From: Leptolyngbyaceae cyanobacterium
GTDB taxonomy: Bacteria; Cyanobacteriota; Cyanobacteriia; Cyanobacteriales; Aerosakkonemataceae
Length of the DNA stretch: 64,000 nt
Assembly (NCBI GenBank): GCA_036703985.1
Contig: DATNQN010000071.1
Location: 186,001 to 250,000 of the forward strand
Direction: 5' to 3'
This document shows, in pieces, positions 46,230 through 54,756 of this stretch. Made by a program: the position numbers and the translations under genes. The number at the start of each line of letters is the position of its first letter. Position 1 is the stretch's first letter. The notes beneath the pieces were generated by a model. That model was given only the letters and a program-made list of their open reading frames with translations. It was not told the origin of the DNA and ran no database searches.

Positions 46230-46547
46230 CGAGTAGGTAGCGGCATATTATATTACTTTCACGATGCCAAGTTATTTTTTTGACATTCCCATTTCTTGGC
46301 AAGGAATGGGATATTGAGAATTGGGTTGTCTTGAGAAGAAAAAATAGCCAAATTATTATAGTCTGATTTTTAGTCTTTGTAGACTTCTTCTCAAGGATTG
46401 ACCGAATCTTAAGCTGGAAGGTTATCTAGTGTCAGCTTAACATCTTTACCAGGTAATAATCTGAAAGAGTCGAAAATCAGAGTGCCTTAGCTTGCTTGAC
46501 CTCTGTAGCTCGATCTTTAGTGTCGATGAAATGAATGGTATAGAAAT
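46230..46547. other. Divergent intergenic stretch with an inverted repeat
   Basis: The region between two divergent genes contains the perfect inverted repeat TTAAGCTG (46409-46416) / CAGCTTAA (46433-46440), separated by 16 bases. It could be a regulator site or a hairpin leader for the gene at 46548. No RNA gene or strong promoter pair is evident. Confidence 0.4.
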
Positions 46548-47108
46548 GTGACTAATCTGAGTGAAGTGTTTTCTTCTCCTTCCTCTTACTGGCCTCCGGT
46601 GGATGTTTCCCAGGCGGCTTTTGTGGCCGATAATGCAGTAGTATTAGGCCAAGTGTCGATCGCGTCTGGGGCTAGCATTTGGTATAACGCCGTGGTGCGG
46701 GGAGACGTAGAACAAATCAAAATTGGCAAATGTACCAATATCCAAGACGGGGCTATTTTACACGGCGACCCCGGTCAGCCTACGATTTTGGAAGAATACG
46801 TAACTGTGGGCCATCGAGCGGTCGTTCATTCTGCTTATATCGAACGGGGTAGCCTGATCGGTATTGGTGCGGTGGTGCTTGATGGAGTGCGAGTGGGTGC
46901 GGGTAGTATCATCGGCGCGGGATCGGTAGTCACGAAGGATGTGCCACCAAATTCCCTATTTGTGGGCGTTCCTGCTAAAAAATTGCGGGATATTTCCCCA
47001 GCAGAAGCAGCAGAATTGATTACCCACGCTCAACGTTACGAGAAACTGGCTTTAGTTCACGCAGGTAAAGGAACGGATTTGGGTTTCGGGGAAGGCGATC
47101 GATCCTAA
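46548..47108 (+). CDS. Gamma-carbonic-anhydrase-like hexapeptide-repeat protein
   Basis: The 186-residue protein begins with GTG 46548 and consists mostly of left-handed beta-helix hexapeptide repeats ([20 protein letters not shown] ... [16 protein letters not shown]). His72, His89 and His94 (LHGDPG, GHRAVVH) match the three zinc ligands of gamma-class carbonic anhydrases and YrdA-like trimers. The Glu/Gln residues that make CamA-type enzymes active are less clear, so catalysis is not assured. No carboxysome domains are present, so it is not CcmM. It precedes psbY on the same strand by 89 bp. Confidence 0.88.
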   Translation: MTNLSEVFSSPSSYWPPVDVSQAAFVADNAVVLGQVSIASGASIWYNAVVRGDVEQIKIGKCTNIQDGAILHGDPGQPTILEEYVTVGHRAVVHSAYIERGSLIGIGAVVLDGVRVGAGSIIGAGSVVTKDVPPNSLFVGVPAKKLRDISPAEAAELITHAQRYEKLALVHAGKGTDLGFGEGDRS

Positions 47109-47197
47109 AATGGGTACTGGAAAATTCCGCCCGTTGGTTGCAAAATATAAGCAAGATGAGAATAGATTATTAATTTTTAACAGGGAGGAATCGAGAA

Positions 47198-47317
47198 ATG
47201 GATTGGCGTTTAATCGTTGTTTTACTACCTCTGATGGTGGCTGGCGGCTGGGCATTCTACAATGTCGGCAAGATTGCGATAGCACAAGCTCAAGCTTTTT
47301 TGAACAAGCAAGCTTAA
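47198..47317 (+). CDS. psbY: Photosystem II protein Y (PsbY)
   Basis: A 39-residue gene: MDWRLIVVLLPLMVAGGWAF then YNVGKIAIAQAQAFLNKQA. The single membrane helix and the MDWR start with charged tail match PsbY, a small subunit at the periphery of photosystem II near cytochrome b559. GGGAGGA lies at 47183-47189, 9 bases before the ATG. A strong terminator follows at 47343. The length is below common gene-call cut-offs, and a 70-codon reading frame at 47110-47322 overlaps it in another frame. Confidence 0.88.
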   Translation: MDWRLIVVLLPLMVAGGWAFYNVGKIAIAQAQAFLNKQA

Positions 47318-47342
47318 TTTAAGCCGATTTTTCTGACTGAAT

Positions 47343-47382
47343 GACCGACTGTACCCGCTCTGGGTCGGTCGGTTTTGTTTTT
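47343..47382 (+). terminator. Terminator after psbY
   Basis: GACCGA (47343-47348) pairs with TCGGTC (47365-47370) with an inner ACCC/GGGT, followed by GGTTTTGTTTTT. It is a good intrinsic terminator for psbY. Confidence 0.75.
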
Positions 47383-47475
47383 GCGATCGTTTGCCATTAA
47401 ACCGGATAACTATATTACTAAAAAATTTTGCTTTAAAAGACATAGCAATCCTAAATGAATTGCGAACAACTAGAC

Positions 47476-47525
47476 CCCTCGCAACCCTCCCCTTGGTAAG
47501 GGGAGGGCTAGGGTGGGGTTCATTA
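47476..47525. repeat. CCCTCCCCTT palindrome
   Basis: CCCTCCCCTT (47485-47494) and AAGGGGAGGG (47498-47507) are perfectly complementary with loop GGT, flanked by ACCCC and GTGGGGT that extend the symmetry. It is a dispersed cyanobacterial element between psbY and the end of the STAND gene. It could end minus-strand transcription. Confidence 0.65.
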
Positions 47526-47558
47526 CTCAAATAGGATGGCTATACAATATTACCCAAC

Positions 47559-49913
47559 CTATTCTTCACCAACCATTGCCTTTTCCACTTTGTCAATTTG
47601 TTTGGGCGCTACGATGCGATCGAAAAGCTGAATGGCGACTTTAAAGTTTTTATTACTATTTTCAACATCTCCCATTCTTTGATAAGTTAATCCCATTTCG
47701 TAATGAAGCATTGCTAGGTTACTTTCAGCCTTTAATTGCCATAAAATTTCCCTAGCTTCATCATGTTTGTTAATTGCTGTATCGAATTCATTTAAGTTAC
47801 GATAAAGTACTGCTAATTCATGCAAAGCTTGACCTTTCACTAGTCTGGATTTGCTTTCTTCAGCATAGGTTATGGTTTGCTCGAACATTGACAATGCTTG
47901 TTGATTTTCCCCTAAATTTCTATACACGATACCTGCAATTAAACAGCTGTACACTTCACTCCAGGCCGTGAGCATTTGTACGGAAATTCCTCTATAAACT
48001 TGATAACCTTTTTCTAGGGAATCATAAGCTTTTTGCCGATCGTGTTTCTCCGATTTCGGGTCTGAGTACAAGCGTGCCAGCCCAAAATAAGAAAAGGCGA
48101 CAAATAACCGCAGGTTAGCATTCTCAGCTAATAAATTGACTTTTTCGTAAAATTTGATTGCCTGTTCGGTTTCCCCCAAGGTAAACTTACAGTTACTCAT
48201 ACTTAATAAGTTAGCTATACCTTGTTGAATAATTTTTTGAGAAAGTTTATTATTATTTGGAGGATGTTTGCTTTGGCATTTAATTGCCATTGCTCTGGAT
48301 TGTTGATAATAAGTTAAAGCCTTTTGAATATTACCGGAACGCTGGTATTGTCCGCCTAAGTAACCGTAAAGTATCAGTAAAAAATATTCCCGTTCGACCT
48401 TATCTATAATAAAGCCGATCGCAGAAATCATATACTGCCATAAACCCAATCTGCCAAATGAATCATTCAGAGATTCTTCTTCACCTAAATAACTTAATTT
48501 AGTTTTTCTTTCTTTTAAAATCGTTTCAGCAGCCTTCTCAAAATCGTTCAGTTCGATATAATGATAGTAAGCTTCTAAAGCTTGCAAAGCATCTTCGCCA
48601 GTTTCTACTGTTTTAACACTTTCCGTCCAAAATTCAGCGGCTTTCCGGTTGACTAATTCCCATTCTTCGCTATTTCTTAACCGCGCGATCGCTTCCCCTC
48701 GAATCACCGGATGCAGCCAGTACTCGTCATAGATAAAATCTAATAAAGAGCGATCGCTGACCGATTTTACCACTCGTGGGCGTTCCACTTCTGGAACGTC
48801 CCATAACAAATACATTACCCCTGCTAACGATACCGATCGCACGTCTTGATAGCGATAACATCCCAAACGACAAAGCAGCTTATACGCTTGGGGATCGATT
48901 TCTTGCAGGCGATTAAATTGGGTAGCAACTAAATCTTCTAAATCTCTTTCCATCAACAAATATTTTTCGTTAGCATCCCAGTAAGCATCTACATCCCCTG
49001 CCCAATCAATATCAATTACTCCACTAATAATGTGCATGGCTTTCGCATTGCCTGCATAAGCAGCGTGTATTGCAGGCAATGCCTGGGAATTGGCATTGAT
49101 ATTTTGGCTGGAAAAAAATTTTTCCCATGCTTTGATATCCAAACCTACTAATCGATATCCATGATAATCAACAGCCGTTTCTGCCAATCTTTCGCGACTG
49201 GTAATCAAAGTTACGCAATTCCCAGCCGGATTCGCCAATACTTTTAACAATTCTACGTAGTCATAATGAAGCGGGATCAAATTGCCATTTTTATCTAAAG
49301 CTGGTTCCAAATTGTCAATTAATATCCCTACTCTTTTATTTTTATTTCTCAACTTCTGCTCTAAACGTTCTAGGGTGGCAGCAAAATCTCCCATCGGTTG
49401 ATCGTTAAAATGCCGCCTCAGCCATTCCTCAACGACACTTTTGGCTGGAGTGATATTTTTAGTCTCCTTTGCCATCCAAACTTCTAAAATTAAGTCATAT
49501 CCCTGAGTACTGAGGAACTGCCAAGACAAAGATGATTTACCTACACCGCCTTCACCGTAAATCAGGATAATTTTCGCTTTTTGATTAACTAATTCTTTAA
49601 GTTCTCTAATTGCCGTTCCACGTCCCACGAAATAACCACAATTAGAGGTATTAGATGCTTCTGAATCGAGAGAAATGTCTGAACTATCGCTGAAATCTGC
49701 GCTGGCGATCGTTTCCCAATCTATTCCCAAGCAATGACAGAGTTGGCAGAAATTTTTCCGCACCACTGGTTTTCCATTTAAAAAATGGCTAACGCTGTTA
49801 GCGCCAGTCTTTGCATCTTTTGCTAAATCTCTCTGGCGAATATACCGCTTTTTAAAAGCAGATTTTACTTGTGGAATGTAGTGTGGAAGTACCTGCAACG
49901 ATCTTGGGGACAT
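47559..49913 (-). CDS. HTH - STAND NTPase - TPR protein
   Basis: The 784-residue protein starts at ATG 49913 (MSPRSLQVLP; the longer reading starts with TTG). An N-terminal HTH-like domain (RQRDLAKDAKTGANSVSHFLNGKPV, about 25-55) is followed by an NB-ARC/STAND ATPase (Walker A GEGGVGKSS near 120-128, ILIDNLEPA, ITSRERLA), a winged-helix-like region, and TPR repeats from about 520 to the end. Such switch proteins change state on ligand binding, and HTH fusions may regulate genes or form signalling assemblies. Some STAND proteins serve in antiphage defence, but no effector nuclease, protease or TIR domain is visible here. It diverges from the chemoreceptor gene. Confidence 0.85.
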   Translation of the reverse strand: MSPRSLQVLPHYIPQVKSAFKKRYIRQRDLAKDAKTGANSVSHFLNGKPVVRKNFCQLCHCLGIDWETIASADFSDSSDISLDSEASNTSNCGYFVGRGTAIRELKELVNQKAKIILIYGEGGVGKSSLSWQFLSTQGYDLILEVWMAKETKNITPAKSVVEEWLRRHFNDQPMGDFAATLERLEQKLRNKNKRVGILIDNLEPALDKNGNLIPLHYDYVELLKVLANPAGNCVTLITSRERLAETAVDYHGYRLVGLDIKAWEKFFSSQNINANSQALPAIHAAYAGNAKAMHIISGVIDIDWAGDVDAYWDANEKYLLMERDLEDLVATQFNRLQEIDPQAYKLLCRLGCYRYQDVRSVSLAGVMYLLWDVPEVERPRVVKSVSDRSLLDFIYDEYWLHPVIRGEAIARLRNSEEWELVNRKAAEFWTESVKTVETGEDALQALEAYYHYIELNDFEKAAETILKERKTKLSYLGEEESLNDSFGRLGLWQYMISAIGFIIDKVEREYFLLILYGYLGGQYQRSGNIQKALTYYQQSRAMAIKCQSKHPPNNNKLSQKIIQQGIANLLSMSNCKFTLGETEQAIKFYEKVNLLAENANLRLFVAFSYFGLARLYSDPKSEKHDRQKAYDSLEKGYQVYRGISVQMLTAWSEVYSCLIAGIVYRNLGENQQALSMFEQTITYAEESKSRLVKGQALHELAVLYRNLNEFDTAINKHDEAREILWQLKAESNLAMLHYEMGLTYQRMGDVENSNKNFKVAIQLFDRIVAPKQIDKVEKAMVGEE

Positions 49914-50241
49914 GACCAATTCTAGTAAAAACCTCAAACCAGAGCAATTATTTCAAGTTTAAGCCACTTATAAATTACTCACAACGTACTAAGTTCTGGT
50001 TATTATATCCATTATCAGTATAAAAACAGACAAATATTGAATAAGTTCGCCTTTGCCAGTTGAGAACGCTATCTAGTTGATAGGCAGGATCGCGCTTTAG
50101 CCGCTCTGAGGAATAGTTAGGTTACAATTAATTAGCCGAAATTCAGGAATTTTACATATAAACCCTTTTTTCGATAGTTAATTTGGTACTTTTGCTTACC
50201 TCGGGCTGAAGTTGCCAAAATTTATATATAACTAAACAATC
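49914..50241. other. Divergent promoter region between STAND and chemoreceptor genes
   Basis: The 328-base gap has only weak AT-rich candidates (for example CAGTATAAAAAC near 50017) and no strong palindrome or RNA gene. It probably carries both promoters. Confidence 0.4.
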
Positions 50242-52125
50242 ATGATGACAAAATTTCTTAAAAAACTGCAAAACCAACTGCTGGTGCTATTGCTTTTAAG
50301 CACGATTATTCCCGTCGGTATCGTAGGATGGTATGGCATTTCCTCTTCCACCACCGCTTTATCTGAGTTATCCCTCAATCAGCTAGATTCTTTAGTTAAT
50401 GAAAAAGCCGAAAAGATTACTGCGTTTTTACATAATATTAATGAAGATGTATTGTTTCTCAGCAAAGTTCCGCCCATTCAAGGTATTATCCGGGCTAGAG
50501 CGGGTCAAGGAATAGATCGACAAAGTAACTCTTCTTACGATGCTTGGGTAGAACGGCTAGAAACTATCTTTGTCGCGCTCATGCAGGCGAAACCTTATTA
50601 TATGCAACTGCGATATTTAGACGAGAACGGTCAAGAAATGGTACGAGTTGATTCCGACGGTGCTAATATTAAGATTATTTCGCGATCGCAAATGCAAAAT
50701 AAATCCGACCGCGACTATTTTATTAAAGCAATACAATTAAGTTTAAACAAAATTTACGTTTCACCTGTAGAACTAAACCAAGAACGAGGCCAAATAGAGC
50801 GCCCTTTTAAACCAGTAATTCGTTACGCTACCCCAACTTTCGATTCGGCAGGTAATACGAAAGGAGTTGTGATAGCCAATTTATTGGCTAACGAATTCAT
50901 TAAAATTATTAGAGAAGCCAACATCGATCGTGACACTCAAGCATTACTCGTAAATCAAGACGGCTATTATATCTACCATCCAAATCCCAGTAAAGAATGG
51001 GGATTCGACCTCAAAACTAACGAAAAATTAGATAAAGATTATCCCTTGCAGATTAGCCAAGAAATTCTCAGCGGCAATCAAGGTCATAACACTAAATTAG
51101 CTCGGTATATCATCACCTATCACCCAATCCCGACCTTTCCCGAACACAAGCAAGGCTTAGTACTAATTTATCAAACCGAAAAAAGCAAAGTTTTTGCAGC
51201 GATCGAGCAATTTAAAACGATGGCTGGATTGATAATTTTCTTATCCTTGGCTTTAGTCATCCCGTTAGGATACTTTCGCCTCAAACGCCTGGTAGAATTA
51301 ATTAAACAATTATCATATAATATCTCCGAGTTTTCTTTGCAAATTTTTTCTACTCTCGAACAACAAGAAAGAATTACCGCTTCCCAGTCTGCTGCTGTGA
51401 ATAACACTGCAATTACCATCGAACAAATTAGTACTGCCTCTAAACAAACAGCACGGGAGGCAGAAAATGTAGCAACTGGTGCCCGTCAAGCTTTAACTTT
51501 AGCAGAGGAAGGTGCAAATTTACTCAGGCAAACCCTCCAAGGTATGATAAGTTTGCAAGAAAAAGCAGAGGTAATTTCTCAACAAAGCCAGCGCTTAGAA
51601 GATCGAACCTATCAAATCGGAAATATTTCTACTTTGGCGAATTTAGTTAGCGATTTAGCCAATCAAACTAATATGCTAGCCCTAAATGCAGCAGTAGAAG
51701 CAGTCAGGGCTGGCGAACACGGTCAGGGCTTCGCAGTAGTAGCAACGGAAATTCGCAAATTAGCAGACCAAAGCCGCGATGCGGCTCAAAAAATTAATGC
51801 GATCGTTCCGGAAATTCAAGATGCAATTAAATCGACAATTCAAGCAACAGAAGAAGCTGCGACAACTCTCGAAACTGGTTTGAAAATTGCTACTAAAGCA
51901 GCCGATACTTTTCAAGGGGTCAGACAAGCAGCCAATGATGTTTTTATTAGCAATCAAAACATTTCTGTAAATGTTAAAGAACGAGCATCTGCGATCCAAG
52001 AAATCGTAAACGCTATGAATAGCCTTAACCAAAGCGTTGCCGAAACTGCTGCTGGGATTAGGTATACTAAATCCGGGGTAGAAAAGCTCAACGAACAAGC
52101 TTTTCAATTAAAAGCTATTGTCTAA
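50242..52125 (+). CDS. Methyl-accepting chemotaxis-type receptor with dCache domain
   Basis: The 627-residue membrane receptor has an N-terminal helix (LLVLLLLSTIIPVGIVGWYGI, about 14-32), a periplasmic double-Cache sensor (about 35-325; RYLDENGQEMVRVDSDG, YPLQISQEILSG), a second helix (MAGLIIFLSLALVIPLGYF, about 330-348), and a signalling region with the conserved hairpin LANQTNMLALNAAVEAVRAGEHGQGFAVVATEIRKLADQS. No clear HAMP domain follows the second helix and no che genes are adjacent. It may act with chemosensory arrays coded elsewhere, for example those controlling pilus motility. The start is ATG 50242 or 50245. Confidence 0.92.
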   Translation: MMTKFLKKLQNQLLVLLLLSTIIPVGIVGWYGISSSTTALSELSLNQLDSLVNEKAEKITAFLHNINEDVLFLSKVPPIQGIIRARAGQGIDRQSNSSYDAWVERLETIFVALMQAKPYYMQLRYLDENGQEMVRVDSDGANIKIISRSQMQNKSDRDYFIKAIQLSLNKIYVSPVELNQERGQIERPFKPVIRYATPTFDSAGNTKGVVIANLLANEFIKIIREANIDRDTQALLVNQDGYYIYHPNPSKEWGFDLKTNEKLDKDYPLQISQEILSGNQGHNTKLARYIITYHPIPTFPEHKQGLVLIYQTEKSKVFAAIEQFKTMAGLIIFLSLALVIPLGYFRLKRLVELIKQLSYNISEFSLQIFSTLEQQERITASQSAAVNNTAITIEQISTASKQTAREAENVATGARQALTLAEEGANLLRQTLQGMISLQEKAEVISQQSQRLEDRTYQIGNISTLANLVSDLANQTNMLALNAAVEAVRAGEHGQGFAVVATEIRKLADQSRDAAQKINAIVPEIQDAIKSTIQATEEAATTLETGLKIATKAADTFQGVRQAANDVFISNQNISVNVKERASAIQEIVNAMNSLNQSVAETAAGIRYTKSGVEKLNEQAFQLKAIV

Positions 52126-52172
52126 CAGTCAAATCCTATTGAGAAAACACGATCGATTGGCATAAATTTTTG

Positions 52173-53480
52173 ATGGCAAAATTTGAATTTGGTAACATAA
52201 ACGTGAACGTTGATAATATTCTGAACTCTTTTCAACACTTTGGCGTCCATCTCGGATTAGAACGCATTCAAAAACTACTTGCCGATTTAGGTAATCCCCA
52301 TCATCAAGTACCCGTGATTCACGTAGCGGGTACTAATGGGAAAGGTTCTGTTTGCGCTTACCTTTCTTCTATTCTCACCGAGGCGGGTTATCGAGTCGGA
52401 CGATATATTTCTCCCCATTTAGTTGATTGGAACGAACGAATTTGTTTAAACGAACAACCCATTTCATTGGATGAGTTAGAACAATTGCTTTTAGAAGTCA
52501 AATCGGCGATTAACTCAAATGAAGGATCTCCCACTCAATTTGAGGTGATTACGGCTGCTGCTTGGTTATATTTTGCTCGACAAAAAGTAGATGTGGCAGT
52601 AATCGAAGTGGGATTGGGAGGAAGATTGGATGCGACGAATGTTTGCGATCGCCCTCTCGTGACGATCGTTACTTCGATTAGTCGCGAACATTGGCAAGTT
52701 TTAGGCCCTACTTTAGCAGATATCGCTAGAGAAAAAGCCGGTATCCTCAAATCGGGTTGTCCGACTGTGGTAGGAAATTTACCGCCAGAAGCAAAAGCTG
52801 TGGTGGAAAAAAGAATAGAAGAATTAGGTTGTCGGGCGGTTTTTCCCGCACCAGCTAAAGAGTTACTAACCGCAGAGGCGCAGAGAGCGCAGAGGAAAGA
52901 GGAAAGATGGGTAGAATATCAAGGAATTGAATATCCTTTACTTTTGTCGGGAGATATTCAACTGGCTAATTCTACTTTGGCGATCGCATCTGTGCAAATT
53001 CTTCAACAACAAGGTTGGCAGATTTCCCAACTGGCGATCGTTTCTGGTATGAGAAAAACTAAATGGCCGGGAAGAATGCAGTGGATAACTTGGCAAAATC
53101 GTACATTATTAATAGATGGCGCTCATAATCCTGCTTCTGCGATCGCCCTTCGTCAATATGTCGATACCTTAAATTCTCAATCTATTACCTGGGTAATGGG
53201 AATGCTTTCGACTAAAGACCATGCCGATATCTTTCAAGCTTTACTCCGACCATGCAATCGATTATTTTTAGTCCCAGTTCCCGACCATAGTTCTGCTGAT
53301 CCAGAAGAATTAGCCACTCTCGCTCGTCATGTCTGTCCGGATTTAACTTTAGTAGAAACTCATCCCGATCTGATTTCCGGTTTACAAGCTGCCATCTCAT
53401 CCCCTCCCTCTTTAATCGTTTTGTGCGGTTCTCTTTATCTAATCGGACATTTCTTACAGATTTCTCAGAATCGAAATTAG
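52173..53480 (+). CDS. folC: Folylpolyglutamate synthase / dihydrofolate synthase
   Basis: The 435-residue enzyme from ATG 52173 (MAKFEFGN; the TTG at 52170 is not needed) has the P-loop GTNGKGSVCAYL, DVAVIEVGLGGRLDATN, SISREHWQVLGP and GAHNPASA, the family hallmarks. It adds glutamate to dihydropteroate and folates. Within it, residues around 233-245 (TAEAQRAQRKEER) are encoded by a dispersed repeat, ACCGCAGAGGCGCAGAGAGCGC and following (52869-52902), that lies in frame and adds a loop. It follows the chemoreceptor by 47 bp on the same strand. Confidence 0.95.
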   Translation: MAKFEFGNINVNVDNILNSFQHFGVHLGLERIQKLLADLGNPHHQVPVIHVAGTNGKGSVCAYLSSILTEAGYRVGRYISPHLVDWNERICLNEQPISLDELEQLLLEVKSAINSNEGSPTQFEVITAAAWLYFARQKVDVAVIEVGLGGRLDATNVCDRPLVTIVTSISREHWQVLGPTLADIAREKAGILKSGCPTVVGNLPPEAKAVVEKRIEELGCRAVFPAPAKELLTAEAQRAQRKEERWVEYQGIEYPLLLSGDIQLANSTLAIASVQILQQQGWQISQLAIVSGMRKTKWPGRMQWITWQNRTLLIDGAHNPASAIALRQYVDTLNSQSITWVMGMLSTKDHADIFQALLRPCNRLFLVPVPDHSSADPEELATLARHVCPDLTLVETHPDLISGLQAAISSPPSLIVLCGSLYLIGHFLQISQNRN

Positions 53481-53656
53481 AAACCCAGTTATGGGCGGTA
53501 AACTAGCATAAGCCGAAAGCAATCTTAGAATAACAGAGCTTGAATTATCCTAATTTCGGTCAAATTCGATCGCGTTTTACGATATTCTTAATTGGGCAAT
53601 ATACATTTATTTCTCCAGGAAAACCGATTTTTTCCTTTCATTCACCCACATCACCC

Positions 53657-54367
53657 ATGAAAACAGCCGCCTTTGAATTTAGACCAAATAGCATTGATGA
53701 AGTAGTCTTTAGGCACGTTTACCAAGAAAATGAGTATCGAGTGCCAGAAGAACTCCAACCAGACGATTTGATTATTGATATAGGAGCGCACATCGGATCT
53801 TTTTCCTATTTGTGTTGGCAGCGAGGTTCTCGAAATATCATTGCCTTGGAAGCAAATCCTGAGAATATGGTATTAGCTCAACGTAATCTTGCCCATACAA
53901 ATGTAGATGTCCGTCATCATGCTGTTTGGCGATCGGATATCGAGCAACCGATCGTACTTTATAATAGCGGTCACCGCCAAATGTTGCCCGGTGGCCTAGA
54001 CCCACTAGGAATCAACACTGGTGTGGGAAATGTGATGGCTGAAAGTGGATCGCCCGTCACCACCATAGGACTCGATCGAATTATCGATAATCGCGAAGTT
54101 CGCATTTTGAAAATTGACTGTGAAGGCAGCGAATTTCCCATTTTGTTGACATCCAAACAACTCAAAAATATAGCTTTCATCGCTGGTGAATATCACTTGA
54201 TGGAAAATATCCCTCCTATTGCCAAGATGCCAGGAATTGAAAAGTATACGCTAGGATTACTGGCTGATTTGTTTACCGAAAATCGCTTTCGAGTTGAGTT
54301 TATTCCTAATCCCCATCCTATGTTCCCTAATGTAGGAAATTTTTTCGCCTATAACCTGGATAAATAA
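53657..54367 (+). CDS. FkbM-family methyltransferase
   Basis: The 236-residue protein (ATG 53657, MKTAAFEFRPNSIDEVVFRHVY) has DDLIIDIGAHIGSFSYLCWQRG as motif I, ALEANPENMVLAQRNLAHTNV, and ILKIDCEGSEFPIL, the FkbM signature. Reading upstream in frame to TTG 53540 adds about 39 residues with poor start signals. FkbM proteins O-methylate sugars, macrolides or small metabolites. Near it there is no sugar cluster, so the substrate is open. It is about 175 bp after folC and on the same strand. Confidence 0.85.
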   Translation: MKTAAFEFRPNSIDEVVFRHVYQENEYRVPEELQPDDLIIDIGAHIGSFSYLCWQRGSRNIIALEANPENMVLAQRNLAHTNVDVRHHAVWRSDIEQPIVLYNSGHRQMLPGGLDPLGINTGVGNVMAESGSPVTTIGLDRIIDNREVRILKIDCEGSEFPILLTSKQLKNIAFIAGEYHLMENIPPIAKMPGIEKYTLGLLADLFTENRFRVEFIPNPHPMFPNVGNFFAYNLDK

Positions 54368-54756
54368 TCTCAATCTTGTTTGTCAAAATTAGTAAATACT
54401 TAAAAGGGGAGTCCCATTCCCCATTGCCTATTTCCAGAAAATTCATGCCGTGACACTTTAGGGTATGGAGTGTAAGATCGAAGTTTGGTGAAATAAGAGT
54501 TAAAACTGTGTTAATTACTTTGGCATTTGCCACAAAAAAAGCTGTTTTTAGTCTCCCTAAGTTTATCCTAAAAACTCAATTTTTTTGTTAATTCTTGACA
54601 GTTTAGAAAAACTGCCTTATTTTTATATTGTCAAGTATATAATTGTGATTTAAAACACTATATATGAGCGCAAAGATTTCCATAATAGAAGATTAAAACA
54701 AACTGCCTAAAAAAGCAAGGGGTTTGTGTCTGCTAAAACAGTAACCCCTCACTTCC
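54368..54756. other. Gene-free stretch with possible promoter and inverted repeats
   Basis: CTTGACA (54594-54600) and TGTCAAG (54629-54635) are inverted copies 28 bases apart, with CAGTTT/AAACTG inside. TTGACA at 54595 resembles a -35 box, but the best -10 at 16 bases spacing is weak (TTATTT). The terminator below ends the region. No convincing protein or RNA gene is visible. Confidence 0.4.
54709..54749 (-). terminator. Terminator of the substrate-binding lipoprotein gene
   Basis: On the minus strand AGGGGTT (54749-54743) pairs with AACCCCT (54724-54718) and is followed by TGCTTTTTT (A run 54709-54714 on plus). It lies just after the stop at 54757 and is a good intrinsic terminator. Confidence 0.75.

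Noticed and set aside
47110-47322. A 70-codon plus-strand frame overlapping psbY
   Set aside because: It overlaps the better supported psbY in another frame, and its residues show no recognisable fold.
53540-53656. N-terminal extension of the FkbM protein to TTG 53540
   Set aside because: The added residues are not typical of the family and the TTG has no good ribosome site; ATG 53657 is preferred, although this is not certain.
54664-54696. A 10-codon open frame starting at ATG 54664
   Set aside because: Too short and without a ribosome site or conserved sequence.
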